The notes under the pieces were generated by a model. It was not told the DNA's origin and did no database searches. It saw only the letters and a program-made list of their open reading frames with translations. A program made the translations under genes and the position numbers. 64,000 nt of DNA from Nannocystaceae bacterium (GTDB lineage Bacteria > Myxococcota_A > Polyangia > Nannocystales > Nannocystaceae): NCBI GenBank assembly GCA_019694555.1, contig JAIBBS010000005.1, positions 27,520 to 91,519 of the forward strand. Direction: 5' to 3'. Shown here piece after piece: positions 28,401 to 42,588 of this stretch; positions within the stretch are counted from its first letter, which is position 1; each line of letters begins with the position of its first letter.

Positions 28401-31303
28401 CCGCCGGCGGTGCCCGCGATCGCGTCCGCACGCTGTCGCAAGCCGCGAGCACGGTCGCCGTCGCGCGGCTCCACCAGCTGCGCGAGTAGGCGCAGCGCGG
28501 CGACCGACTCGACCGCATCGCCACCGTCGGGCGTCGCGGTCGCGGCCGCGAGCGCGGCGATGGCTTCGTCGTCCCGCGCCAGCGCGTGCAGGCTCTCGGC
28601 ACGCAGGCGGGCGAGCCGCAGGCTCAGATCCGGCGCGGCCGCGGCGATGCCCGCCGCGATGCCGTCGAGCCGCGTCAGCGCGGCCGCGGCGTCGCCCTCG
28701 AGCCGCTCGAGGCGGCCGAGCTCGAGCGCGATGCGAAGGTGCAGCGCGCGGTCGCGGGCCTCGGGCACCGCGGCCAGGGCGGTGTCGAGCTGCGGGCGCG
28801 CGAGCGCGAGTTCGCCGCGGTCGAGCGCGACGCGGGCGAGCGAGTAGCGGGCCTCGATCACGTCGGGGTGGTCGGGCGGATGTCGCTCGAGGTCGAGCGC
28901 GAGCGCCTCCTGCATGTCGCGCAGGGCTGCCGCGGTGTCGCCCCGCAGCAGGTGGACGTGCGCGCGGTTGGACAGCAGCGCCGCCAGCTGCGGCAGCGAC
29001 TGCGCGCGGCACAGCGCCTCCGCGCGCGCGTAGCTCTGCAGCGCACCCTCGTGATCCGAGACCATCTGCAGCGCGTTGCCGAGGTTGATGAGCGGACCGG
29101 CCAGCGTCGGGTGTCGTGGCCCGAGGTCGGCCTCGCGTCGCGCGACGACCTCGCGCAGCCGCGCGATGCCATCGTCGAGCTCGCCGCGCGCCATCGCGTT
29201 GCTCGCGACGTTGCTCAGCAGCGAGACCACGTGCGGGCTCGACTCGCCCAGCTCGCGCCGCGCGTAGTCGAGGCCCAACGCGAAGTAGGTCCGGGCCTCG
29301 AGCAGGCGTCGGTGGCGGGCGGCGACCAGGCCGAGGTTGCGCAGGCGCATCACCTCGAGCCGCGGCGGCGGCGGATCCATGCGCGACAGCGTCGAGGCCG
29401 CCAGCGCGGCCCAGTGCTCGGACTTCGTCGCATCGGCGAGGCCGACGCCCGTGAGCTCGAGCAGCTCGATGGCCGCGCGCGCGGCGTGCTCGTCGTCGCG
29501 CGCGCGCATGGCCAGATGGAACGCCTCGGTGGTGGCCTGCTCGGCGGTGGCCGCGTCCCGCTGCACGCGCAGCACCAACGCGCGCTGCAGCGCGACCGCG
29601 GCCCGCAGCGCGAGGTCCTCGCTGTCGTCGACGCGGGCGTACAGCGCCTCGATCGCGGCCGCGGCGTCGTCGTAGGCGCCGGCATCGAAGGCGGTCTTGG
29701 CCCGGTCGAGCTCGCGCCGCAGCTCGGCCCGTGCCGCGGCGTCGTCACCCTCGAGCAGCGGCGCGACGTGCTGTTCGAGCCAGCGTGGATCGTCGCACTC
29801 GCTCGCGGGCGCCAGCTCGGTGACCAGCTGGGTCGCGCGCGCGAGCAGCTGCGCGTCGGGGCGCTCGAGCCGATCGACCACGTGCGCGACGTCGCTGGCG
29901 TGGTCGTCGTAGCAGCGCTGCGCGAGCGCGCGTGTCTGCGGCGTCGCGGTGGGCTCGAGCTCGGCGTGCAGGCACGCGGCCTCGCGCAGCGAGCGGTACT
30001 GCTGCGCCCACGCATCCAGGCGCGGGGCGATGCGTTCGAACACGTCGCCGCCGTAGTCGGTCGCCTCGGCCATCGCGGCCGCGACCGCGTCGCGCCGATC
30101 CGGAGACCACGCCGCCAGCACGGCCTCGCGTCCGCACGCCGCGCGTGCGGCCTCGCGTGCCGCATGGCTCGACCACGCCCAAGCGCCCACGGTGGTGGCG
30201 GCGAGCGCCAGGCTCGCGAGCGCCAGCCGCCGCGGTCGGACGTCGCGTTGCAGCGCCACGATCAACGCGTCCATGTCGCGGTGACGCGCGCGCGGATCGA
30301 CCGCGAGCGCGCGTTGCAGCGCCCGCAGCAGGTAGCCCGGCGCCGGCCACCGCACGCTGCGGAGGTTGCCCGCCAGGACGTTGTCGAACAGCGCCGCCAC
30401 GGTCGCGCCCGCGAACGGTCGCTGCCGCCCGAGGGCCTCGAACAGCGACACCGCGAACGCGAACTGATCCGCGGCCGGGCCGACCTCGGCGCCCTCGATC
30501 TGCTCGGGCGCCATGTACAGCGGCGTGCCGACGCGCGCACCGGTCTGGGTCAGCGTCGCTGCGCCGCCGCTGGGCGTGTCCACGTCGAGCGCGCGCGCCT
30601 GCTCGAGCTCGCGCGTGCCCGAGGGGACGTCGTCGAGCGCGCGCGCGAGTCCGAAGTCGGTGACCTGCGCGCGACCGTCGTGGCCGACCAGGACGTTGTC
30701 GGGTTTGAAGTCGCGGTGGACCAGGCCCGCGCGATGGGCCGCCGCGAGGCCGCGCCCGGCCTGCACGAACATCGCGACGACCTCGCGCCACGGTCGCGGT
30801 CGCTCGAGCCACCGGCGCAGCGTGGTGCCGTCGACGTACTCCATCGCGATGAAGATCTGCGGCGCTCGATCGGCGCGCGCGGCTGGCAGCACGCCGATGT
30901 CGTGCACTGCGATGACGTGCGGGTCCCGCAGGCGCGCCAGTGCCCGTGACTCGCGCCGCAGTCGCTCCATCAGCGCGTCGGCCTCGATCGCGCGCGGCCG
31001 CACCAGCTTGAGCGCGAGCTCCCGCTGCAGCTCGGGATCGTGGGCGCGGTAGACCACGCCCATGGCCCCGGCCCCGAGGACTGCACGCACGACGTAGCGG
31101 CCCACGCGGGCGCCGGGTTCGAGCAGCGTCGGCGGTGCGGCCACCGGCGCGGTGCCGCGGACCAGGTGCGCGACCAACTCGGTGCACGACTCGCAGTGGT
31201 CGAGGTGCGAACGCAGCCGCCGTGCCTCGACCGCCGACGCGCTGCCGTCGACCAACGCGGCCAGCTGCGCGTCCGACGGGCAGGGCTGCGATGCCGCGAC
31301 CAC
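28394..31303 (-). CDS. Zinc-finger Ser/Thr kinase with TM and TPR domain
   Basis: 969 residues if translation begins at the GTG at 31303, the first good start after the upstream stop; no ATG lies between. Residues 1-50 form a zf-HC2-like zinc finger with HLDHCESC (H33, C37, C40) as in anti-sigma factors. The kinase domain follows: LGAGAMGVVY, Lys99 in LALKLV, HRDFKPDNVLV, TDFGLA and GTPLYMAPEQ, so all catalytic residues are intact. A transmembrane helix (LALASLALAATTVGAWAW) precedes the three-cysteine module (ACGRE, ACLH, RCYD) and a TPR array running to the C-terminus. It is third in an operon with the kinase/pseudokinase pair, 80 bases downstream. Confidence 0.87.
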   Translation of the reverse strand: MVAASQPCPSDAQLAALVDGSASAVEARRLRSHLDHCESCTELVAHLVRGTAPVAAPPTLLEPGARVGRYVVRAVLGAGAMGVVYRAHDPELQRELALKLVRPRAIEADALMERLRRESRALARLRDPHVIAVHDIGVLPAARADRAPQIFIAMEYVDGTTLRRWLERPRPWREVVAMFVQAGRGLAAAHRAGLVHRDFKPDNVLVGHDGRAQVTDFGLARALDDVPSGTRELEQARALDVDTPSGGAATLTQTGARVGTPLYMAPEQIEGAEVGPAADQFAFAVSLFEALGRQRPFAGATVAALFDNVLAGNLRSVRWPAPGYLLRALQRALAVDPRARHRDMDALIVALQRDVRPRRLALASLALAATTVGAWAWSSHAAREAARAACGREAVLAAWSPDRRDAVAAAMAEATDYGGDVFERIAPRLDAWAQQYRSLREAACLHAELEPTATPQTRALAQRCYDDHASDVAHVVDRLERPDAQLLARATQLVTELAPASECDDPRWLEQHVAPLLEGDDAAARAELRRELDRAKTAFDAGAYDDAAAAIEALYARVDDSEDLALRAAVALQRALVLRVQRDAATAEQATTEAFHLAMRARDDEHAARAAIELLELTGVGLADATKSEHWAALAASTLSRMDPPPPRLEVMRLRNLGLVAARHRRLLEARTYFALGLDYARRELGESSPHVVSLLSNVASNAMARGELDDGIARLREVVARREADLGPRHPTLAGPLINLGNALQMVSDHEGALQSYARAEALCRAQSLPQLAALLSNRAHVHLLRGDTAAALRDMQEALALDLERHPPDHPDVIEARYSLARVALDRGELALARPQLDTALAAVPEARDRALHLRIALELGRLERLEGDAAAALTRLDGIAAGIAAAAPDLSLRLARLRAESLHALARDDEAIAALAAATATPDGGDAVESVAALRLLAQLVEPRDGDRARGLRQRADAIAGTAGGH

Positions 31304-31383
31304 CGGCGCAGCAGCATGCCACAGCGTCGCGCGGGCGAACGCGGCGCCGCTCGGTGACGCCGCACGGCCATCGCGCGCGCGCG

Positions 31384-33296
31384 TCAGCGCGACAGCGTCG
31401 CGAGCGCGAGCGCGACCTGGCGTTCTTGCTCCTGGGCCGGGTCGTGCACGCCCAGGCCCATCCGTGCCGTGCGCTCGAGCAACGACTTGGCCTCGAGCAG
31501 GCGATGGAACAGCTCGGCGCGGCGATCCTCGAGCGCACGCAGACGGTCGAGGCCCTCGAGGATCGGCGTGCGTGTGGCCGGCGGCTCTCCACGTGCCTCC
31601 GAGGCCGCGAGCGCCCGCACCATCGCGCCCTCGTCGAGCTCGGCGAGCTCGCGGCTGGTGTGGCGCAGCTCGGCGACGTGATGCTCGACCGCATCGACGA
31701 TCGGCACCATCGGCGCGGTCAGCAGCTCGAACTCCTTGCTCTGCGGTCCCAGCAGCGTCGCGCGGTGGTCGACCAGCCGCTGCACCAACAGCGCGAGCTC
31801 GGCGATCACACCGCGGACGTCGCTGGGCGGATCGTCGGCGAGCAGCGCCGCGAGTCGGGCGACCAGCGGGTCCGAGGCGGGCAGGGCCGCGGCTGCCGGC
31901 CGCAGGCGGTAGTTGGGCGCGGTGCGCTGGCTGCCGATCCGTTCGCTCAACCACACCAAGAGGCCCACGAACATCGGGATGCCGGGGCCGAGGATCCACC
32001 ACGGCGAGAAGCCGATCGCGCCCACGGCGGTCGCGAGCACCGCGAGGCCGAGCACGAGACCGCCGGTCGCGGCCCAGGCCCGCCGCGACGCGTCCGGTCG
32101 CACGATGCGGGTGTGCACGCCGTGCTCCGCGGCCAGCCGTTGCAGCGCCTGCGCGGTGTCCTCGGTGAGGTTGTCGTACAGCCGCGCGGGCAGGCGGATG
32201 CGCTGGGCCCGTTCCTGCTCCGAGTACATGTGCACCGAGCCGATGAGGAACTCGGGGCGGCGCATCGGCTGCGAGGAGATGTCGCCGAGCATGCCCTGCA
32301 GCCACCGCAGCGGCGCGGCATCTTCGTTGAGCTTGAGCAGGTCGAGCGCGAAGCCGTCGCGGCCCTCGCCGGCGTGCTCGAAGCGAACGGCCACGCGCCC
32401 GCACGAGGTGCACAGGCGCTGACCGATGCGCAGGCGTGTGCCGCAGTGCTGACAGTTGGCGGTCGCGCTGTCGTCCCACGGACTCGCGCCGCCGCGCAGC
32501 ACCCACGCGATCACCGACATGCTGCCGGGCCGCTCGCTGGGATCGACCGCGAGGCAGCGGCGCATCAGCTCGTCGAGCGCGGCGGGGGCGTCGGCGCGCA
32601 CCTGCGAGATCGGCGGTAGCCCTCGATGCTCGGCCAGCAGCGCCGGCCCGTCGCCGAAGGGCAACGCGCCGGTCAGCGCCTGCCACAGCATCATGCCCAC
32701 GCTCCACACGTCCGAGCGCTGGTCGACCGCGGTGCGCACCAGCTGCTCGGGCGCGGCGTAGGTCGAGCCGCGCAGCAGCAGGCTCGAGGCGGTGTGGCTC
32801 GACAGCACGTCGACGCGCGCCAGCCCGATGTCGACCAACACGATCCCGGTCGCGGTGACCAGCAGCTGCTCGGGTCGGAGGTCGCGCAGCACCGCGCCCG
32901 CGTGGTGGACCTCGTGCACCGCGTCCGCGATCGCGGCGAACAACGCCGCGGCCTCGTCGAGCGGCAGCGGTGCGCGCTGCATGATGCTCGCCAGCGACTC
33001 GCCCGCGGGATCGAGTCGCACGCGCCACGGCGCCACCGCCGAGGGCTCGCGGGGATCGGGCTCGGGGCCGATCGCCAGCGTCGGCGCCACGCTGCCCGCG
33101 GCCAGGCCGCGGACGCGCTCGATGTCGCGGACGTAGCGGCGGCGGATCGACTCGTCGCGCGCGAGGTCGGGCGCGAGCTGACCCACCAGCGCGGCGCGAC
33201 CATCGGCCAGGCGGACGCGCCACCGCGTCTCCGTGCCGACGTCGATCGCGTCCCCGATCACGGTGTGGGGCAGCGGCAGGAACTCGAGCGCACCGC

Positions 33297-33300
<4 letters not shown>
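31384..33300 (-). CDS. Kinase-like protein with degraded catalytic motifs, zinc ribbon and TM hairpin
   Basis: 638 residues from a GTG that overlaps the preceding kinase stop (GTGA). The kinase-fold region (about 10-300) is damaged. There is no glycine loop, the VAIK segment reads AALVGQL with no lysine, the catalytic loop is LRDLRPEQL (138-146; His, Lys and Asn all changed) and DFG is DIG (157-159). Later landmarks remain (STYAAPEQL, RSDVWSVGMMLWQALTG). A zinc ribbon follows (CQHCGTRL and CTSCGR), then a transmembrane pair (LVLGLAVLATAVGAIGF, ILGPGIPMFVGLLVWL) and a helical coiled-coil-like tail. It is probably catalytically dead or impaired and may regulate its coupled active partner, by inference. 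Confidence 0.83.
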
Positions 33301-35186
<1,886 letters not shown>

Positions 35187-35347
35187 CCTTCTCCCGCGCC
35201 CACGGAGGGCGGCGCAACCGCGGGGCTCCGGTGTTCGGCGCCCGAGGGCGCGCACGCGGCCGCGATGACTGTACCTCAGGGACGCAGGCCGGGCACGGCG
35301 GTTGCTGTCGGTCCGCCGCGCGGCGTGCTACAACGCGACGTCGAAGC

Positions 35348-35788
35348 ATGCGCACGTTGGCGCTCGATGTCGGCAGCAAGACCATCGGCCTCGCGCTCAG
35401 CGACGAGGGCGGTGTGATCGCGACCGCGTGCGAGACGCTTGCGCGCAAGGGCCAGGTCGACGACGCCCGCGCGGTGCTGGCGTGGGTGCGCACGCGCGGG
35501 GTCGGTCACGTCGTGGTCGGCCTGCCGCTGGAGCTCGACGGCCGCGAAGGACGAAGGGCGCGCGCGGTGCGGACCTTCGTCACCGCGCTCGAGCGCGAGC
35601 TCGCGCTGGCCGGGGTCGCGGTCGCGGTCTCGACCTGGGACGAGCGCTTCTCCACCGCCGCGGCCGAGCGAACCCTGCTCGAGGCCGATCTCTCCCGCGC
35701 CCGTCGCAAGCAACACGTCGATGCCGTCGCGGCGCAGTTCATCCTGCAGGGCTGGCTCGACGCGCAGCCGCGGGAGCACGCGCCATGA
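35348..35788 (+). CDS. ruvX: RuvX/YqgF Holliday-junction-resolvase-like protein
   Basis: 146 residues, the normal length for RuvX/YqgF. RNase-H-like fold with the acidic active-site residues in place: Asp7 in [16 protein letters not shown], the Glu of [12 protein letters not shown], and the C-terminal Asp in [15 protein letters not shown], plus the [11 protein letters not shown] strand. The family is involved in processing of 16S/23S rRNA precursors and possibly in branched-DNA resolution. The stop overlaps the mltG start by 4 bases (ATGA). The ruvX-mltG pairing is seen in other bacteria. Confidence 0.93.
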   Translation: MRTLALDVGSKTIGLALSDEGGVIATACETLARKGQVDDARAVLAWVRTRGVGHVVVGLPLELDGREGRRARAVRTFVTALERELALAGVAVAVSTWDERFSTAAAERTLLEADLSRARRKQHVDAVAAQFILQGWLDAQPREHAP

Positions 35789-36945
35789 AGCGACCGTGGT
35801 GGAAGCTCAAGCGCTCGCGCCTGTGGCAGCGCATCGCGTTCGTCGCGGTGGTCGCGACCGCGGTGTTCGGCGTGTGCACGCTGCGAACCGCCTATGATGC
35901 GCTGATGACCTACCCGGACCGGCCCGGGCTCGGCAGCGACGCCGCGATCGAGGTCGTGATCCCGCCCGGCGCGAGCTTTCCGCAGGTGCTCGATCTGTTG
36001 GTCGGCGCCGGCGTGCTGCCGCAGGACGAGGCGACCAAGTTCCGCCTGTTCGTGCTGCACAAAGGTGCCGCGCGCAAGGTCACCGCCGGCAAGCACGTCT
36101 TTCGCGGCGACATGACGCCGACCGAGGTGCTCGACGAGCTGCAGCGCAAGCAGAAGCGCAAGAGCCTGTCGGTCACCATCGCCGAGGGCAAGAACATGCT
36201 CGAGGTGGTGCAGATCCTCGCGAACGCCGGGCTGTCGAGCCCGGCCGAGCTCGAGGCGGCCATGCGCGACACCACGCTGCTGGGTGAGCTGGGCATCTCG
36301 GGCGAGACCGCCGAGGGCTACATGTTCCCGGATACCTACCAGTTCAACGTCGACGATCCCGCGGACGTGATCCTGCGCAAGCTGGTCGCGCGCCACCGCG
36401 AGGTCTACGCGGAGCTGCGTCGGCGCTACCGCAACGAGGCCCAGGACCTCGCGGACGATCTGCAGTTCGACGACAACGACATCGTCACGTTGGCCTCGAT
36501 CGTCGAGAAGGAGACCGGTGCGAAGCACGAGCGGCCGCTGATCGCCGGCGTGTTCCTCAACCGCCTGCGCTTCTCCAGCTTCAAGCCCAAGCTGCTGCAG
36601 ACCGATCCGACCATCATCTACGGCTGCACCGTGCCCAAGGTGAAGTCGGCCGCGTGTCAGAAGTTCGAGGGCCGCATCCGTCGCATCCACCTGCGCGACG
36701 AGGAGAATCCCTACAACACGTACACCCACGAGGGCCTGCCGCCGGGGCCGATCACCAATCCCGGTCGTGCGGCGCTCGAGGCCGTGTTCGCGCCGAAGAA
36801 GTCGCGCTTCTTGTTCTTCGTCGCGCGCAACGACGGCACGCATCAGTTCAGCAAGACCGAGGCCGAGCACGAAGCCGCGGTCGAGCTGTACCAGCGCCAG
36901 GGTGCCGTCGGCGACGGCTCGGCCGCCGGCGCGTCGGACGAGTGA
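35785..36945 (+). CDS. mltG: Endolytic murein transglycosylase MltG
   Basis: 386 residues. A basic N-terminus ([11 protein letters not shown]) and one transmembrane helix (about 16-34) anchor it in the inner membrane with the catalytic domain in the periplasm. A LysM-like subdomain (about 55-125: [27 protein letters not shown]) precedes the YceG catalytic domain with the motif ASIVEKETG (putative catalytic Glu241), [24 protein letters not shown] and [14 protein letters not shown]. MltG cleaves nascent glycan strands and sets their length. Translation is coupled to ruvX. Confidence 0.95.
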   Translation: MKRPWWKLKRSRLWQRIAFVAVVATAVFGVCTLRTAYDALMTYPDRPGLGSDAAIEVVIPPGASFPQVLDLLVGAGVLPQDEATKFRLFVLHKGAARKVTAGKHVFRGDMTPTEVLDELQRKQKRKSLSVTIAEGKNMLEVVQILANAGLSSPAELEAAMRDTTLLGELGISGETAEGYMFPDTYQFNVDDPADVILRKLVARHREVYAELRRRYRNEAQDLADDLQFDDNDIVTLASIVEKETGAKHERPLIAGVFLNRLRFSSFKPKLLQTDPTIIYGCTVPKVKSAACQKFEGRIRRIHLRDEENPYNTYTHEGLPPGPITNPGRAALEAVFAPKKSRFLFFVARNDGTHQFSKTEAEHEAAVELYQRQGAVGDGSAAGASDE

Positions 36946-36987
36946 AAGCAACGCGGCGCCGCCGCGGTAGACTCGTCCAGCAACCCG

Positions 36988-37968
36988 ATGGCTGGTAGTG
37001 CAATCGCGGCCGCGATCGCGGCCCAGGACGCGTCGCGACGGCAGCGACGGATGGATGCCGAGGCCGAGGCCCGGCGCGTGGCACGGCGCGCGCTCCACCG
37101 CGGTGGCGTCGAGGTCGAGCCCACGCAGCTGCGCTTCGCCTGCGCGCAGCAGTGCCTGGGCTGCGGCCGTCTCGCGCTCGCGCCCGCGCACCCCGGCGAC
37201 CCGATGCGCAGCGATGCCCAGGGTTGGCGTCGGCTGCCGTGCAGCGGCTGCGGTGCCAACACCTGGGTCGACCTCGCGCAGTGCGAGTCGGCGGCGGCGC
37301 TGCGCGACGCCGAGCGCCGCGAGATCGAGCTGCGGCGCGGCATGCTGCCGGCCATCGCCGGCTTGCTCGCGAGCGTGGGCCTGGTGGTCTTCGTGCTCGT
37401 CGCGGCCGCGACGGTGTGGTTGGTGACGCCGCCGCTGGTGGCGCTCGTCGTCGCGGGCGGCCTCGCCAGTGCTGCCTTTTCGCTGCGGCGCGTCGTGGCG
37501 GGGCTGCAGACACCGCGTCGTCGTGCGTGGCGCTGGCACGTGCCCACGCGCGAGGCCGTGGCGGCGCGCATGCTCTCGCGCGACGAGCCCGCGAAGGGGC
37601 CGGTCGGCGTCGCGCCGATCAGCGGCCGCGCGGCGCTGGCCTGGCGCGTCGAGGTGCGCTACCCCGGCGATCGCGGCGACGCCTTCGCGCTGCTCGATCA
37701 GGATCTCGGACAGCTCGAGCTCGTGGGCGCGCCGGTGCCGGCCGCGTCGACCATCGAGACCGCGGCGACCGAGGTCGAGGCCGAGTCCGAGGACGCGCGG
37801 CGCTACCTGCTGTCGCGTGGCCTCGATCCCAACGACTCGCTGTATGTCGTCGAGCGCATCATCGTGCCCGGTGCGCGCGTGAGCGTGTGGGAGGATCGCG
37901 ACGGCGCGGGCGTCATCCTGCGGGAGCCGAGCCCGCTGCCGGCGCTGCCGGCGGCTGCGCCCGGCTGA
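36988..37968 (+). CDS. Zinc-ribbon membrane protein with GIDE-like C-terminal domain
   Basis: 326 residues. The first 115 are basic and include two CxxC pairs (C56/C59 in CLGCG and C85/C88 in CSGCG) forming a zinc ribbon. Two transmembrane helices lie at about 121-145 and 147-166. The C-terminal soluble domain has [22 protein letters not shown] and [21 protein letters not shown]. The order 'isG.[10 protein letters not shown] ... ivpGarV.vwed' is like the GIDE/MULAN-type domain found in mitochondrial ligases and bacterial membrane proteins. This match is by eye and moderate. Function is unknown. It follows mltG by 42 bases and overlaps the convergent lipoprotein gene by 56 bases. Confidence 0.72.
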   Translation: MAGSAIAAAIAAQDASRRQRRMDAEAEARRVARRALHRGGVEVEPTQLRFACAQQCLGCGRLALAPAHPGDPMRSDAQGWRRLPCSGCGANTWVDLAQCESAAALRDAERREIELRRGMLPAIAGLLASVGLVVFVLVAAATVWLVTPPLVALVVAGGLASAAFSLRRVVAGLQTPRRRAWRWHVPTREAVAARMLSRDEPAKGPVGVAPISGRAALAWRVEVRYPGDRGDAFALLDQDLGQLELVGAPVPAASTIETAATEVEAESEDARRYLLSRGLDPNDSLYVVERIIVPGARVSVWEDRDGAGVILREPSPLPALPAAAPG

Positions 37969-38758
37969 CGACCCAGCCGTCGCCCTTGCGCAGCAGCTCG
38001 AGCGTGTCCCCGCCGCTGGTCGTGACGCTCGCGCGGCGCTCCGACGACGACGTCACCGCGCTCGCGCGCCAGCGTCCGGTGGCGAGTGCCTCGAGCGCGG
38101 TGCCGAGGGCGTCGCGCTCGAACAGCATGCCGTCGTCGAGCCCGCGGAAGACCTCGGCCAGCGCGGTCACGCGCGTGGCTGCATCGCTGCCGGCGGCGCG
38201 GGTGCGCGCGGCCGCGTCCGCGAGCGTCGCGAGCACGGCCTGTGGATCCTCGCCCGGCACGCCCAGCTCACGGTGGATCTCCGCACCCGGGGTCGCGAGC
38301 TCGCGGTGGAACTCGCTCACCGACGGCCGCGAGGGCACGCGCGTGGAGGTGCGCAACAGCGGGATGTGCTCACCGGTGGGCTCGAGCACGCCGGCCTCGT
38401 TGCGCTGATCGAACGTCCAGAGCTCGACCGTCACCGGCTCCTCGGGGTCGGCGGGGCGTTCCTTCGCGACCGCCACGACCGCGCGCAACCGTCCCTTCGA
38501 TCCGACCGCGAGCTCGAGCAGCAGCGCAGCGCGTGCGCCGGGCTCGATCGCCTTGGTCACGGTCTCGGCGTAGCGAAACGGTCCGGTCGGTGTCGCCGGG
38601 GCGGTCTCGCTGGCCTGCGCGAAGCGACCCTCGGGCTCGCGCGCGCAGGCGAGCCACAGGGCCCCGGCGATGGCGACCACGACCGCCGAGCGTCGATGCG
38701 CAGACGTTCGATCGGCGAGCCCGACGGGCGAAGCGAGCGAACCACGCGAGCCAACCAT
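37913..38758 (-). CDS. Hypothetical lipoprotein
   Basis: 281 residues. The N-terminus has an unusually long basic n-region (to about residue 23), then a hydrophobic core and a cysteine at about residue 38 ([13 protein letters not shown]), so a lipoprotein is likely; a later start is possible but I see no better codon. The mature part is mixed alpha/beta ([51 protein letters not shown]) with a helical middle and an Ala/Pro-rich end. No family recognised. The 3' end overlaps the convergent membrane-protein gene by 56 bases, and the 5' end faces the PEGA gene divergently with only 58 bases between. Confidence 0.7.
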   Translation of the reverse strand: MVGSRGSLASPVGLADRTSAHRRSAVVVAIAGALWLACAREPEGRFAQASETAPATPTGPFRYAETVTKAIEPGARAALLLELAVGSKGRLRAVVAVAKERPADPEEPVTVELWTFDQRNEAGVLEPTGEHIPLLRTSTRVPSRPSVSEFHRELATPGAEIHRELGVPGEDPQAVLATLADAAARTRAAGSDAATRVTALAEVFRGLDDGMLFERDALGTALEALATGRWRASAVTSSSERRASVTTSGGDTLELLRKGDGWVVSRAQPPAAPAAGSAPAG

Positions 38759-38804
38759 GAGGCCCAGCCACGGTCGGTTCTGGGCGCGCCGCCGTCAAGC
38801 GTGA

Positions 38805-38810
38805 TACGAT
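38805..38810 (+). promoter_or_regulatory. -10-like hexamer TACGAT just before the 38817 start
   Basis: TACGAT ends 6 bases before the GTG at 38817 with no Shine-Dalgarno sequence between, consistent with a leaderless transcript. The same GATACGAT string recurs at 25641-25648 at the very start of the kinase gene. A -35 element is not obvious in the 58-base divergent gap. Confidence 0.35.
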
Positions 38811-38816
38811 GCGCTG

Positions 38817-39941
38817 GTGAGATCTCGTCTGCGGCGCCCCGCGCAGGCCTCGGCGACCGCGATCGCGATCGCGATCGCTGCGGCGACGATGCCGGTGGTG
38901 CCCGCCCCGGCGTCCGCTGCACCCGCGGCCGCGCCGACCGCGACGCGCCTGCGCGCCGCAATCCTGCCGCTGGCGGTGCAGGGCGAGCTCTCGGACGTCG
39001 ACCGCGAGGCGCTGCTGGGCGAGCTGGTCGGCGGGTTGCAGCGCGGCGACTTCGACGTCGTCGCACCCGCCGACGTGCTGGCGAAGGACGCCGACGCGGC
39101 CGACTGCGCGCAGGCCAAGTGCTTCGAGCGCGTGGCCAAGAACACCGGTGCGAGCCACGTGGTGCGCGCGACGGTGATCGTGCGCGATCGCGACTACGAC
39201 GTCGCGGTCGAGCTGGTCGACGGCAAGACCGGTGGCGTGGTCGCGCGCAGCAAAGAGGGCTGCGAGATCTGCGGTGTCGTCGATGCCGGCAAGCTCATGG
39301 CCTCGGCCTCGGCGACGCTGCGGACCAAGCTCGACGCGCTGGCCAAGGGGCCCTCGGTGCTGACCATCCGCAGCGATCCCGACGGCGCCGAGGTCACGGT
39401 CGACGGCGAGATCGTCGGCGTGACGCCGCTCGATCGCTCGATCATCGCGGGCAAGCGCGTCGTGCGTGTGACCAAGGAGGGCTACATCGCGGTCGAGCGC
39501 GAGGTCACCGTGGTCGAGGGCGTCGCCGAAGAGGTCGCGTTCACGCTCGAGAAGGTGCCCAGCCGACTGCCCAAGCGGCCCTGGGGCTTCGTCTCGCTCG
39601 GCGTCGGCGTCGCGGGCGTGGGCGTGGCCGCGGCCTTCGCTGCACTCGACGATCGTCCCTTCAAGGTCGGCGACGCCTGCAACGGCGGCAACGTCGACGC
39701 GGCGGGTCGCTGCCGGCGGCTGTGGGACACCGACTGGATCGTGTTCGGCACCTCGCTCGCGGCCGCGACCCTGGTCACGCTCGGCGTTGCCGTGCTGCTC
39801 ACCAGCACCGGCAAGCGCGCGCGCGGCAAGGCCAAGGCCGCCGGCAAGTCCGACGGCGGCAAGCGCAGCAAGGGCAAGTCGAAGGCGACCGCGCGCTTCG
39901 GCATCGGTCCGGGCTCGTTCGTGGTGCGCGGCCGGTTTTGA
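38817..39941 (+). CDS. PEGA-domain exported protein
   Basis: 374 residues from a GTG. A basic start plus AIAIAIAAA hydrophobic core and APASAAPA form a cleavable signal peptide. Residues 45-170 resemble the periplasmic domain that often precedes PEGA (RLRAAILPLAVQGELSDVD, ASHVVRATVIVRDRDYDVAVELVDGK), with cysteines in DCAQAKC and CEICG. The PEGA domain (about 178-245) reads LTIRSDPDGAEVTVDGEIVG and TPLDRSIIAGKRVVRVTKEGY. Two hydrophobic segments (LGVGVAGVGVAAAFAAL; VFGTSLAAATLVTLGVAVLL) and a very basic Lys/Gly tail follow. PEGA domains bind cell-surface structures. Convergent with the downstream kinase gene. Confidence 0.83.
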   Translation: MRSRLRRPAQASATAIAIAIAAATMPVVPAPASAAPAAAPTATRLRAAILPLAVQGELSDVDREALLGELVGGLQRGDFDVVAPADVLAKDADAADCAQAKCFERVAKNTGASHVVRATVIVRDRDYDVAVELVDGKTGGVVARSKEGCEICGVVDAGKLMASASATLRTKLDALAKGPSVLTIRSDPDGAEVTVDGEIVGVTPLDRSIIAGKRVVRVTKEGYIAVEREVTVVEGVAEEVAFTLEKVPSRLPKRPWGFVSLGVGVAGVGVAAAFAALDDRPFKVGDACNGGNVDAAGRCRRLWDTDWIVFGTSLAAATLVTLGVAVLLTSTGKRARGKAKAAGKSDGGKRSKGKSKATARFGIGPGSFVVRGRF

Positions 39942-40010
39942 GCGCTGGACGAGACGCGGCGCGTCGCATCCGCGACGCCGGCACGCCGCGAGCGCGCGGC
40001 TCCGATCCCG

Positions 40011-42410
<2,400 letters not shown>

Positions 42411-42588
42411 AAGCCAGGGATCCGTCCATCGAACAGTCTACGGATCGACACCAGCAATCCACAAGTGCACGACGACGCGCGCCCGCATGGCGTGGGCCAT
42501 GCGGGCACGTCGTCAACCGAGTTGGCAGCATGCGGCCACAAGGCGGCCGGATCGCGCGGACCCGGGCGCGCTGCGATTGCGTCGTCCG

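Noticed and set aside
28394..33223. One 1609-residue kinase protein on the minus strand
   Set aside because: The portion beyond about 31303 is Arg-rich read-through in the wrong frame of the preceding kinase-like gene. The real protein starts at or near GTG 31303.
39942..40010. Terminator between the PEGA gene and the downstream kinase gene
   Set aside because: The best hairpin (GGCGCGTCGC/GCGACGCC) needs a 2-base bulge and has no T-tract, too weak to list.
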